Part shown: piece by piece, positions 18,070 to 26,496 of the stretch | How the letters are laid out: every line of letters starts with the position of its first letter | Position numbering within the stretch: position 1 is the stretch's first letter | Origin: CAZBSE01 sp964578625 | GTDB lineage: Bacteria > Actinomycetota > Humimicrobiia > Humimicrobiales > Humimicrobiaceae | Direction: 5' to 3' | Assembly (NCBI GenBank): GCA_964578625.1 | Contig: CAZODQ010000018.1 | Span: 1-42,602 of the forward strand | Length of the DNA stretch: 42,602 bases | The notes under the pieces: model-generated | What the model was told of the DNA's origin: nothing | What the model saw: only the letters and a program-made list of their open reading frames with translations | Database searches by the model: none | Position numbers and translations under genes: made by a program

Positions 18070-18264
18070 GATGATTATGGGGTTGCAGGATACTGGCCTG
18101 CAATAAAATAGGCCTGGATATTATATTTTATACCTCTTTGTAATATCTATGTATTTGCTGCTTCAATATTGTGACTTCATGTGTTTTTAAATTCGATAAT
18201 ACCCGGTTATGTCTACTTTTGAGTAATCATAGGTTTGTGATCCAGAAGCAAGTTCTTATAAATC
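16720..18264 (+). mobile_element. IS91-family element (left end undetermined)
   Basis: Contains the transposase at 16720-18069 and about 195 bp of 3' non-coding sequence ending near 18264. The right end is placed by comparison with the second copy: identity to 40241-40755 stops at 18264/40755. A subterminal hairpin AGAA-GCAAG-TTCT lies just before the end (about 18244-18256). The left (ter-like) end could not be located in 16606-16719, which otherwise holds no gene. Confidence 0.7.
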
Positions 18265-18265
18265 G

Positions 18266-19342
18266 CAAACATATGAGCCCTGCCGGTTTGGGCAGTATAA
18301 TAAAATGCAAAAAATAATAATTAAAGAACTGGGATATGAAGATGTACCTATTATCGCGCCCGGTGCCCCTGAAGTTGGTAAGTTTTACAGAGAATATGAC
18401 ATGCAGGGGTTAAAGGGGTTAGTCCTGCTTCTAAAAGGTATGTTTGGTATTTTTACAGTCGATTACCTTAATAAAATGCTGCGACAAACAAGGCCTTATG
18501 AAAAAGAGAGGGGAAAAACAGATAAAATTTATGAAAAATATATAGAGGAAGTATGCCAATCTGTAGAAAATGATCCCCTATATAGAACACTGGGTAAGAT
18601 GGCTAACATTTTAAAAAGTGCCAGAAGAGAGTTTGAGTATATTCCAATTAAAAAAGCAGACAAACCCTTAATCGGTATAGTAGGAGAAATATTTGTCAGG
18701 AATCACCCTTACAGCAATAATGAAATTATAAGGAGAGTCGAAGCGCAGGGTGGAGAAGTAGAAATTCCTGCATTTGGGGAGTGGCCCTATCATACTACTG
18801 CTACAAGAAGAATAGATATTATAACCAAACAGACAGATCTTTATTATAAGATTATTAAATCATTTAGCATAAATGGTAACGGAAAAAAGAATGGCTACGG
18901 GAAACTGACTGAACTTACCGGTGATTTTATGAGAGGGATGAGATATTATACTTCAAATAGGATACTTAATAAATTTCTGGAATACTGCCACTACAAACTG
19001 GAAAAACCACTAAAAGGCTTCTTGAGGGAAGACAAAGAAGCCGGTATTTATGAAATCTGGGACAATGCCGAACCTTATATAGTTAAATGGTTTGGAGAGG
19101 CAGCCCTCAGTATCGGGAAGTCTGTAGACTGGATTGAAAATGGTGCTGATAGAATTATAAATGTACTGCCCTTTACATGTATTCCGGGCAATATTGTTAA
19201 TGCTGTCTCAAAAAGGATTAGAGAAAAATATAAGATACCCTGGCTGAATATTGCTTTTGATGGACTGGAGCAGGAAACTACTGAAACCCGCCTGGAAGCT
19301 TTTATGTATCAGGCAAAACAATATATGAAGAATAAGAAATAG
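18266..19342 (+). pseudogene. 2-hydroxyacyl-CoA dehydratase/activase-like protein, N-terminus removed by IS91
   Basis: The reading frame is open from the IS91 end to 19342. It reads through YEPCRFGQYNKMQKIIIKE, the Cys-bearing P-C-R-F-G-Q-Y signature of the CoA-substrate-specific activase/HgdB-like family (COG3581 group), before reaching the ATG at 18305. Family proteins have a sizeable N-terminal part before this motif, which is missing. The rest is normal, including PLIGIVGEIFVRNHPYSNNEI and the C-terminal PWLNIAFDGLEQETTETRLEAF motif. From ATG 18305 a 345-aa product is possible but lacks the Cys motif, so function is doubtful. No 5' half is seen upstream of the IS. Confidence 0.72.
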
Positions 19343-19506
19343 GCCTTCCTTTTTGATTTTAAATTATGGCTAAAGCAGGTTTCACTTTTGATAGCATGAA
19401 AATCCAGAAGGGGCAGCATGCTAAAAAACAGAGTGCACCTCCTTTATGAGGCCTATGATAAAATTTAATTTATCAATAACCTAAGTTTAATAAAAAGGAG
19501 ATGCAC
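19343..19506 (+). other. IS110 left non-coding flank, candidate bridge-RNA region
   Basis: 164 bp without an ORF between the truncated activase gene and the IS110 start codon. In the IS110 group, the non-coding left end before the transposase encodes a structured bridge RNA; the length here fits. A GCATGC-containing palindrome and two AGGCCT sites are visible. The homology to a bridge RNA is inferred from position only. AAAAAGGAGATG just before ATG 19507 is the transposase ribosome site. Confidence 0.35.
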
Positions 19507-19528
19507 ATGAAATACATAGGGTTAGATT
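19507..19528 (+). pseudogene. IS110 transposase, exon 1
   Basis: Encodes MKYIGLD plus the first base of codon 8, including the first Asp of the DEDD (RuvC-like) site. The exon ends ATAGG-G-TTAGATT, which pairs with intron segments CCTAT (19718-19722) and AATCTAA (19746-19752). That sets the splice junction after 19528 and joins GAT-T to TA-CAC of exon 2 (Asp-Leu-His). Confidence 0.8.
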
Positions 19529-20045
19529 GTGTGTCCAGATTAGGCTGGTATGTTCAGCAGGAGTCAGCCCTGTCAGGGTAAAAGCCAGAAGCCCTGTAGC
19601 TTGAATGACAGAGATAAGGGAAACCAAAATCTCTGAAGCTCATTGACAAAGTCACCTTAAGGGTGATAAGCAAGACACCAGGCCGTAACGAAAGTAAACG
19701 CATGGGTGGCCTCGAGACCTATAAAAGTCTGGAAGCCGAGTCCTCAATCTAAGGGCGAAGGCAGCATAGGCAAACAAATACTGGCTGATATGTTTGTCCT
19801 ATTCCAGCGGGGTGATAGCGGCGGCATGGTGGCAAGGACATATAAAGCAACTGGAGAAGCCCTACCTGTCCCGGGAAGAAATTACCGGAGAAGGAAAGCT
19901 ATATAACCAGTATCTGCTGGGAAATTAAGCTTAAGGCAGGAGGGTGGCGGATGGGCTCGTAGTAGCTGTGAACCGGGGTAATGCCCGGGGAGCAAAGGGG
20001 CCCTATTGCTAACAAATCTTTTTACCAAAGGGAGGCAGGGACGAG

Positions 20046-21329
20046 ATGATAAAAGCGTCCATAAATCTGCAGGAACTAAGGAGAAAGATATACCAAAAAG
20101 CGAAGTCTGAGAAAGCATGGAGGTTTTGGGGACTATATGTTCATGTCTGCAAGATGGAAACATTAAGAGAAGCTTACAAACTGGCTAAGTCAAAGGGTGG
20201 TGCCCCAGGTATAGATGGGGTCACTTTTGAAGCCATTGAAAAGTCCGGTCTTGATGATTTCTTATCACACATCAGAAATGAACTGGTTTCCGGCACGTAC
20301 CAGCCCATGGGTAACAGAATAAAAGAGATACCCAAGGGAGGGGGAAAGGTAAGAGTCTTGGGAATCCCTGCTATACGAGACCGCATAGTGCAGGGTGCAC
20401 TAAGGTTAATAGCCGAGCCAATCTTTGAAACCGACTTTTGCAATGGGTCATATGGCTACCGTCCCAGGAGAAGGGCCCATGAGGCTGTAGTAAGAGTAGC
20501 AAAAGCTGTCATAAGTGGCAAAACAAAAGTCATTGATGTTGACCTTGAGTCCTACTTTGACAATGTGGCCCATGATATCCTGCTAAGAAAGGTAGCCCAA
20601 AGGATAGATGATGACAGGATAATGAGACTGCTAAAGATGATACTTAAAGCAAGTGGGAAAAGAGGGGTGCCTCAGGGCGGGGTCATCTCACCACTTCTGG
20701 CAAATATCTACCTAAATGAGGTAGATAAAATGCTGGAAAAAGCAAAGAGGGTAACCATGCAGGGAAAATATACCAATATTGAATACGCCCGTTTTGCAGA
20801 TGACCTTGTAATCCTTGTTAATGGTTTCAGTAAGTGGGAATGGCTTCTAGAGGCAGCCTACAAGCGGCTTACTGAGGAACTGGATAAACTGGGGGTAAAG
20901 GTAAACAAAGAAAAGACAAAAATAGTAGACCTTACCCGGAAGAAGACCTTTAGCTTTCTTGGTTTTGTCTACAGGAGGTGTAAAACATACAGGGGTAGAC
21001 AGATAGTCATTATTACACCAAGAACAAAAGCCCGAACAGCCTTACTCAAGAAGCTGAAAGAGATATTTCATAAGTATAGGTCACATCCAGTAAGTCAGGT
21101 AATACAACTGATAAATCCCATAATCAGGGGTTGGGTAAATTACTTTAGAATAGGTCATTCCTCTAAATGCTTTGGGTATGTGAAAAGTTGGGTTGAAAAG
21201 AAGATAAGAAGGCACCTTATGCGTGCAAGAAAACGCCATGGCTTCGGCTGGGACAGGTGGAGTAGTGCTTGGTTGTATAATATCTTAGGTTTATACAATG
21301 ATTACGAAATAAGGTATTACCGGGCATAA
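20046..21329 (+). CDS. ltrA: Group II intron reverse transcriptase/maturase
   Basis: 427 aa. RT domain with GAPGIDGVTFEAIE, the basic block GGGKVRVLGIPAIRDRIVQGALRLI, VIDVDLESYFDNV, GVPQGGVISPLLANIYLNEVD and catalytic FADD in YARFADDLVIL (about residue 255). A maturase X/GIIM domain follows with NPIIRGWVNYFRIGHSSKCF. There is no HNH endonuclease motif at the C-terminus, so retrohoming would have to use an endonuclease-independent route. The protein helps intron splicing and reverse-transcribes it into target DNA. Gene symbol is generic for the family. Confidence 0.95.
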   Translation: MIKASINLQELRRKIYQKAKSEKAWRFWGLYVHVCKMETLREAYKLAKSKGGAPGIDGVTFEAIEKSGLDDFLSHIRNELVSGTYQPMGNRIKEIPKGGGKVRVLGIPAIRDRIVQGALRLIAEPIFETDFCNGSYGYRPRRRAHEAVVRVAKAVISGKTKVIDVDLESYFDNVAHDILLRKVAQRIDDDRIMRLLKMILKASGKRGVPQGGVISPLLANIYLNEVDKMLEKAKRVTMQGKYTNIEYARFADDLVILVNGFSKWEWLLEAAYKRLTEELDKLGVKVNKEKTKIVDLTRKKTFSFLGFVYRRCKTYRGRQIVIITPRTKARTALLKKLKEIFHKYRSHPVSQVIQLINPIIRGWVNYFRIGHSSKCFGYVKSWVEKKIRRHLMRARKRHGFGWDRWSSAWLYNILGLYNDYEIRYYRA

Positions 21330-21382
21330 AAGCGCTGCCAGTCCGATAGGTCAAATAAGCTTTTAGAAGAAGTTAACAAGAA

Positions 21383-21413
21383 AGCGCAGTGCGGGAAATC
21401 CACATGCTGCGTT
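21383..21413 (+). ncRNA. Group II intron domain V-like hairpin
   Basis: Begins with the triad AGC and ends with GTT. AGCGCAG pairs with CTGCGTT (one G-U), the normal catalytic-triad geometry, and a GAAA-containing loop lies at the tip. A domain VI-like stem GGGAGCTGG / CCAGTTCTC (21423-21431 and 21458-21466) follows, close to the 3' splice site. Confidence 0.65.
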
Positions 21414-21474
21414 TGATGTGGCGGGAGCTGGAAACGTACTGAAGATTCAGTGGCGCGCCAGTTCTCGACCCTAC

Positions 21475-22140
21475 TACACAAAAAAAGTATTTTTGCAACA
21501 GTTTTAGGAGAAGACGGTAAAATTTTATCAAGGACCAAAATAGGGCCCAACACCAAAGATATCTGCTACTATCTGAAGAGCCTTGGAGAAAGAGATAAAC
21601 TGTCTGTAGCCATGGAAGCCTCATATAACTGGCCGTATTACTACCGGGCAGTAGAAGAAGCAGCAGATAATATTACCCTGGCCCATCCATTAAAGACTAG
21701 GATCATAGGAGAGGCCAAAATAAAGACAGATAAAATTGACTCAAAGGTACTTGCCTACATGTTAAAAGCTGATATGCTGCCTAGAGCATATGTACCCAAA
21801 AGGGCTACCCTGGAAAACAAAATGCTTCTAAGGGCAAGGATCTCACTTGTAAGGCTAAGAACACAGATAAAAAATAAAATCCATGCCATAGTGGACAGAA
21901 ACAGGGACAGCTACAGCGGCCTTGAAAACCTATCCGATATCTTTGGAAAAACCGGAAAGGCCATATTGAGGGATACAAAAATAGATTCTGTAGACTACCA
22001 GATCCTTACAGGATACCTTGACCTTATTGAGGAAATAGCCAAAAAGATAAAAGAACTTGAATTCCAGATAGATAGAAAAGCAGTCAGAGACAGTGACATA
22101 GACATTCTAAAAACCATTCCCGGCATAGGAACTCTTGTCA
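21475..22140 (+). pseudogene. IS110 transposase, exon 2 (N-terminal DEDD domain)
   Basis: Starts mid-codon after the intron and reads LHKKSIFATVLGEDGK, then AMEASYNW with the catalytic Glu, KTDKIDSKVLAYML with the two Asp, and KTIPGIGTLV at the beginning of the C-terminal IS116/IS110/IS902 domain. There the IS21-type element interrupts it and adds a foreign stop at 22151. An apparent start at 21450 inside the intron is not real. Confidence 0.85.
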
Positions 22141-22256
22141 AACTTCACTAGCATTGAACCATCACGTCAGTAGCATTGAACCGCCTCCTCAGAATTATAT
22201 CCCAATTTTAATATTATTGTAAAAAATAAGACCCTCATAAGTTTCATCACCTCCAA

Positions 22257-22988
22257 TTATTTAGGACTGTTTTGTTTTCTAATAGATGGCCCATCCATAA
22301 GTATCTGGTATGAAGAATGTGCAAGCCTGTCAAGAGCTGAATTTCCAAGAATAGGATCAGGAAAAAGAGACTGCCATTCCTCAGGAGCCCTTGCTGAAGT
22401 AAATATTGATGATTTTGTCTCATAACGCTCAATTATTATCTCGTATAAATCATTTGCCTCCTCACGGCCAAGTGTTCTAATAGCAAAGTCATCTATGACA
22501 AGCAAATTATACTTTAAATAATATCTAAGTGTTCTATCATGGCTGCCATCAAGAATTGATAGTTTCAGAGCGTCAAACATTTTATCTGCCCTTAAAGATA
22601 AAACAGAATGACCAGCTTTTAGTGCCGCAAATGCAAGATGGCGTGCAAGCATAGTTTTTCCAACTCCAGTTGGACCAAATATAAGAACCGATTGCCTTTT
22701 TTCAATAAAAGATAGGCTAAATAGTTTTTTAACAAGCTCCCTGTCATATTGTGATGTTGTATTCCAGTTATAGCTGGCTAGGTTTGCCACACCTGCCTTA
22801 TTTATTTTAGTATTTAGTGCCCTTGCTTCTCTTCTTTCAAACTCATCTGAAAGCATTAGCTCTAAGAATTCCTCATATGATAATTTTTTTGCTTTGGCAT
22901 ATGAAATACGCTCGGGCAGTGTTGCAAGTATTCCTGAAATTCTTAAATATGTCATTAAATCTTTTAGCTCTTTTGGGATCAGTTCCAT
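22257..22988 (-). CDS. istB: IS21 helper ATPase IstB
   Basis: 243 aa from the ATG at 22988 (MELIPKELKDL), which has AAGGA six bases upstream; longer readings begin inside istA. AAA+ ATPase: Walker A GPTGVGKT with LARHLAFAALK, Walker B LLVIDDFAIR, a sensor region SIFTSARAPEEW, and the C-terminal ILGNSALDRLAHSSYQILMDG that is characteristic of IstB. It regulates target choice and strand transfer by IstA, whose gene lies 13 bp upstream. Confidence 0.94.
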   Translation of the reverse strand: MELIPKELKDLMTYLRISGILATLPERISYAKAKKLSYEEFLELMLSDEFERREARALNTKINKAGVANLASYNWNTTSQYDRELVKKLFSLSFIEKRQSVLIFGPTGVGKTMLARHLAFAALKAGHSVLSLRADKMFDALKLSILDGSHDRTLRYYLKYNLLVIDDFAIRTLGREEANDLYEIIIERYETKSSIFTSARAPEEWQSLFPDPILGNSALDRLAHSSYQILMDGPSIRKQNSPK

Positions 22989-23001
22989 TATATTCCTTTC
23001 C

Positions 23002-24564
23002 TTATTTATAGTTTTTAAAATAGGCCCCATCCCTTGCAAATCTTGGTCTCTCTTCAAACAAAGTCGGCACATCATAGCTTGCTGGCAAGTTACTCTCGAC
23101 CCCGTTTTTTAGCATTCTCTCAATTCTCCTGACATCGTATACCCCATAAGCTTTAGCCTTTATGCATGCAGTTGCGGTGCGCTCACATCCATACTTATCT
23201 GCAATCCTAAGAAGCCTCTGGGCGCTTCTAATCCTGTGCCAGGGATAAGTGCCGGACAGTAGAAACTTGATATAGTCTCCAATTTCAGGGTGCCTTTTGG
23301 CTCCCTGGCTAACCTGGTAATTTGCGTTCCTTAGCGTGTAAGGGGTGACCTCATCCGGGTAATCAGAATAGTCGGTGGACCTTTTTCCTTCAGGCATTCT
23401 TGGATGGGTCTTTATCAACTCATCATTAAAATATATCCTTACCAGGGCGCTGTCACCCCTTACGTCAACAGATTTACCGATATATTTTGTAGGCAGGCTG
23501 TAGAGAGACTTTTTAAAGGATATATGATGGTCCGGATGGACAACTGGATTCGCCCAGTATGGGGTATCATATCTGGTACCATCGTAAGGAGATAACCTAA
23601 CTTTTTCAGCCTCATTAAAAACATCTATCGGTTTTTGCCTTATGGTTCCGTGGATCCTTAGCCCCGCAACGTTCGTGCACCAATCAACTGCACGCTCCTG
23701 GCAATCCTCTCTTGATAAAAAATTCTCACCTGCAAAAAAATTACCCTTTAGATAAGCTACGCTGTTTTCAACAATAGCTTTTCCTCTAGGGTGTGCTGGG
23801 TTTGTTGGATCAACTACAAATCCTCTAAATTGAGCATATTCTAAGAATGTCTTGTTTATTCTTGGACTATAGCGGTCTGCCTTATCTACAACCGAGCTCA
23901 TGTTATCAAATATCAAAATCTCTGGAATTCCACCAAAATATTCCCATGCAAGCTCACAGCCCTCAATTACTGCATGTGTATCCTGTTTAAATGTAATAAA
24001 AACAAACATATGGCGGCTATAGCAAAGGGTAACAATAAATGCCCAGGCAATTCTTACTCTTTTTGTAGCTTCATCGTATAGCTTTCCCAGCCTTCCAAAA
24101 TCAGCCTGGGCGTATTTTGCTGGTTCTGTCTCGGGAAGCCTTACTGTAATATTTCTGTCCAGGTGGCTAAAATGGCTTTTTACAAACCTTAAAAACGATG
24201 ATTCAGATATTACAATTCCGTCCCTTGCAAGAAGCCTTCTTATTTTGGCTTTGTTAATACCTTCTTTTAAATATGCTTCAATTCTATCTTTTACAGGAAG
24301 AAGAATGATATCTCTGGGGTAAAGTAGGCTTTTGCTTTTGGTTGTAGTTGTATTTCTGGCAATGGCTGAACACAGGTTATCTGTAATCTGTGAAACCTCG
24401 CAATTCCGGGGATCTATTCCAAGGCATATGCATTCCTTAATATATCTATTAATGGTAAGACCATGAACGGATAAATCCCTTCTTATCTTTCTTTTAGATT
24501 GTCCCTTTGCAACTCTTAAAAGAATTTCTTTTATTTCAATCATAGAAACCTTTCTGTATGCCAT
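23002..24564 (-). CDS. istA: IS21 transposase IstA
   Basis: About 520 aa from ATG 24564 (MAYRKVSMIEIKEILLRVAKGQSKRKI), preceded by GGGGGTAAG; a TTG at 24579 is an alternative. N-terminal HTH regions lead into an rve-type DDE integrase core: Asp in QADFGRLGKLYDE, Asp in ILIFDNMSSVV and Glu in HPRGKAIVENSVAYLKGNFF. A C-terminal beta domain ends the protein (SLPTKYIGKSVDVRGDSALVRIYF). It is intact, so the element may still be mobile. Confidence 0.94.
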   Translation of the reverse strand: MAYRKVSMIEIKEILLRVAKGQSKRKIRRDLSVHGLTINRYIKECICLGIDPRNCEVSQITDNLCSAIARNTTTTKSKSLLYPRDIILLPVKDRIEAYLKEGINKAKIRRLLARDGIVISESSFLRFVKSHFSHLDRNITVRLPETEPAKYAQADFGRLGKLYDEATKRVRIAWAFIVTLCYSRHMFVFITFKQDTHAVIEGCELAWEYFGGIPEILIFDNMSSVVDKADRYSPRINKTFLEYAQFRGFVVDPTNPAHPRGKAIVENSVAYLKGNFFAGENFLSREDCQERAVDWCTNVAGLRIHGTIRQKPIDVFNEAEKVRLSPYDGTRYDTPYWANPVVHPDHHISFKKSLYSLPTKYIGKSVDVRGDSALVRIYFNDELIKTHPRMPEGKRSTDYSDYPDEVTPYTLRNANYQVSQGAKRHPEIGDYIKFLLSGTYPWHRIRSAQRLLRIADKYGCERTATACIKAKAYGVYDVRRIERMLKNGVESNLPASYDVPTLFEERPRFARDGAYFKNYK

Positions 24565-24716
24565 ATAGCTTACCCCCAAAAATTAAATTATATGTCTTTT
24601 ACTTTACTTGTGGTTCAATGCTAGTGAAGTAAACCCACATAAAGCGGTTCATAGGTGGTGACGCACAGGTGGTTCATAGCTAGTGAAGGAAATGACTAAA
24701 AGTGGTTCATAGGTGG

Positions 24717-25039
24717 TGACGGATTACACTCTTACCGCTTTTTTACTAAAAGCAGAGATAGATGATATATCGCGCTTTTCCTCCAAGGAAAAACTCTGCT
24801 CATATGCAGGACTCATTCCATCCACCCATGGGAGCGGGGAGAGACTTTATCACGGTAGAATTGTAAAACAGGGAAATAAGTACCTCCGCTGGACTTTAAC
24901 TGAATCGGCACTTGTATCAATAAGGTACAGCCCATATTTTTGATACCACTACAACAAAGTAAGATCCAGAAAGAATGCAAACTCTGCTGCCATTGCTGTG
25001 GTAAGAAGGATGCTAGAAGTTATATATGTGAAATTTTAA
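24717..25039 (+). pseudogene. IS110 transposase, C-terminal part with in-frame stop
   Basis: Continues the IS110 protein after the IS21 insertion: TDYTLTAFLLKAEIDDISRF, then the conserved CSYAGLIPSTHGSG and GRIVKQGNKYLRW that hold the serine region of the IS116/IS110/IS902 domain. A TGA at 24941-24943 stops it after RYSPYF. The same frame then continues with a good family C-terminus (VRSRKNANSAAIAVVRRMLEV) to TAA 25037-25039, so the TGA is a nonsense mutation. Confidence 0.82.
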
Positions 25040-25094
25040 ACTTAATAAAAACGGTTCACTTTTAACTTCTAAACAACAATCAAAAAAATTTCTA

Positions 25095-25134
25095 TTGACA
25101 ATAATTGTAAGTCATTATAGTATATAATGACTTA
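25095..25134 (+). promoter_or_regulatory. Promoter with 27-bp palindromic operator for the ROK regulator
   Basis: TTGACA (25095-25100), 17-base spacer, TAGTAT (25118-25123). Overlapping the -10 is a perfect inverted repeat with 12-bp arms (TAAGTCATTATA and TATAATGACTTA) around GTA, 25108-25134. It lies 45 bp before the ROK regulator start and is very probably its autoregulatory operator. Confidence 0.7.
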
Positions 25135-25179
25135 ATAAAGGCACTGGAAAAAGTAAGTATATTATAATAATTTAATCAA

Positions 25180-26394
25180 ATGCAAAGAACCGGGAATTTA
25201 AAATTAATTCAAGAATTAAATAGATCTATAATTCTTAAAACAATACAAAATTATGGACCGATTTCACGAAGCGAAATAGCTAAAAAGAACAAGATAAGCT
25301 CTACCACAGTAACTGCTGCAGTTAAAAAATTAATAAAGCAAAAGCTGGTATATGAGGAAGGAGTAGGAAAATCGACTGGTGGAAGAAAACCGATACTAAT
25401 AAGATTTTCTTCGGATAGTAAATTTATTATTGCAGTTGCTATTACTAATTCTGCTATAAAGATAGCTGAAGCCAATTTAGAAACAAAAATTAACAGGCAG
25501 GAAATTTATCCTGTAAATGAACTAAGAGGGGAACCATTTATTGATTATCTTTTAAAGTCAATTGGTCATTTTTTGAAGATATATTCTAATTCTGATTTAA
25601 AAAGATGTATTGGAATTTCTGTCACCTCTCCCGGAATTATAAGCGTGGATAAAGCTGTAATTTATGAAAATACAAAATTAAAATTAAAGAATGTCCCCCT
25701 AAAAGAAATAATTCAAAAACGATTCAAACTTAAGGTCTGGTTGGAAAATGATACTAATGCAATTGTATTAGCTGAAAAAAATTTTGGAGCATATAAAAAA
25801 TTAAAAAATTTAGTCTATATTACAATTAGTGATGGAGTGGGAGCCGGAATTGTAGTGAATGGACATATCTTTCGTGGGCATAGTGGTGGAACAGGCGAGT
25901 TTGGTCATACAAGTATAGATAGAAATGGCATTCTCTGTGATTGCGGTAATAGAGGTTGTCTTGAAAATTATATTAACTGGTCCGCTATTTACTCTAAGGT
26001 GTTGACTTCTGTAGCAAATGGAAAACACACTATGATGGTTGAATTAACAAAAGGAGATATAAAGCAGATTACCCCATATATTTTTCGCGATGCCCTGGAG
26101 AAAAACGATCAACTAGCAAAAGAAATTATGATCGAAACCGCAGCATACCTGGCGACAGGTATTGTTAATCTGGTTAATTTACTAAATCCAGATGTAATAA
26201 TTTTAGGAGGAAAGCTTGCATATAATAACCATTTTCTTATTTCAGAGGTAAAGAAAATAGTTTTCAAGCAAGCCTTGAATATTTTAACCAATAAGCTGGA
26301 AATCTGTTCGATTTCTTTAGGAAAGGATTTCAGGATAATTGCTTCTGTAGTTATTCCTTTAAAGGAGATATTTCATTTTTCTGTTTTTTCTTGA
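25180..26394 (+). CDS. ROK-family transcriptional repressor (NagC/XylR type)
   Basis: 404 aa. An N-terminal winged HTH at residues about 10-70 (YGPISRSEIAKKNKISSTTVTAAVKKL) is joined to a sugar-kinase-like ROK domain. This has the phosphate loop region SDGVGAGIVVNGHIFRG, GGTGEFGHTSID and the zinc-binding CDCGNRGCLENY (about 247-258). It is expected to sense a sugar or sugar phosphate and control the downstream cluster. A strong palindrome overlaps its promoter. The ribosome site before ATG 25180 is weak. It marks the start of a notably AT-rich stretch. Confidence 0.92.
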   Translation: MQRTGNLKLIQELNRSIILKTIQNYGPISRSEIAKKNKISSTTVTAAVKKLIKQKLVYEEGVGKSTGGRKPILIRFSSDSKFIIAVAITNSAIKIAEANLETKINRQEIYPVNELRGEPFIDYLLKSIGHFLKIYSNSDLKRCIGISVTSPGIISVDKAVIYENTKLKLKNVPLKEIIQKRFKLKVWLENDTNAIVLAEKNFGAYKKLKNLVYITISDGVGAGIVVNGHIFRGHSGGTGEFGHTSIDRNGILCDCGNRGCLENYINWSAIYSKVLTSVANGKHTMMVELTKGDIKQITPYIFRDALEKNDQLAKEIMIETAAYLATGIVNLVNLLNPDVIILGGKLAYNNHFLISEVKKIVFKQALNILTNKLEICSISLGKDFRIIASVVIPLKEIFHFSVFS

Positions 26395-26496
26395 TTTGAG
26401 GTTAAACAAATATAAAGAAATTTAAAAGTAAAATGTGTTATGAAAAACATTAGTAAATTTCCTTATAAAATTGAACAAGAGGCAGGATCTTAAAAA

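Larger units (their letters stand above)
19529..21474 (+). mobile_element. Group II intron
   Basis: 1946 bp. The 5' end GTGTGTCCAGAT resembles the bacterial GTGYG start. EBS2 (CCTAT, 19718-19722) and EBS1 (AATCTAA, 19746-19752) are complementary to the 5' exon and occur in the normal order. A reverse transcriptase/maturase is encoded at 20046-21329. Domain V-like and VI-like stems follow, and the 3' end is CCCTAC (AY-type) at 21474. Removing it restores an uninterrupted IS110 reading frame. A shadow ORF in its domain I (19706-19906) is not a gene. Confidence 0.9.
22141..24720 (-). mobile_element. IS21-family element
   Basis: About 2.58 kb with istA and istB on the minus strand. Both ends carry several short repeats of the type GGTTCAATGCTAGTGAAG or GGTTCATAGGTGGTGAC: 22143-22160 and 22166-22182 (inverted) on one side, and 24612-24629, 24645-24662, about 24671-24688 and 24704-24720 on the other. 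These are the multiple terminal transposase-binding repeats usual for IS21. It sits inside the IS110 C-terminal coding region. A clean target duplication was not found. Confidence 0.85.
19343..25039 (+). mobile_element. IS110-family element interrupted by a group II intron and an IS21-type element
   Basis: One transposase gene is recovered in three pieces: 19507-19528, 21475-22140 and about 24717-25039. Joined in order they give an IS110-type protein starting MKYIGLDLHKKSIFATVL and passing through IPGIGTLV-TDYTLTAFLL. The true outer ends were not fixed; 19343-19506 is its left non-coding flank and sequence after 25039 is its right flank. Confidence 0.82.

Noticed and set aside
19706..19906. 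66-aa ORF within the intron 5' region
   Set aside because: It lies in the structured domain I of the group II intron and contains the EBS sites; no protein family or ribosome site.
21450..21476. Apparent start of the IS110 ORF at 21450
   Set aside because: These codons are inside intron domain VI; the true N-terminus is exon 1 at 19507.
22131..24720. Target-site duplication of the IS21-type element
   Set aside because: I compared ACTCTTGTCA with GGTGACGGAT and found no clear 4-8 bp duplication, so none is claimed.
24941..24943. TGA recoding (alternative genetic code)
   Set aside because: The GNAT gene ends in TGA and no core gene has an internal TGA; a nonsense mutation in a dead IS is simpler.
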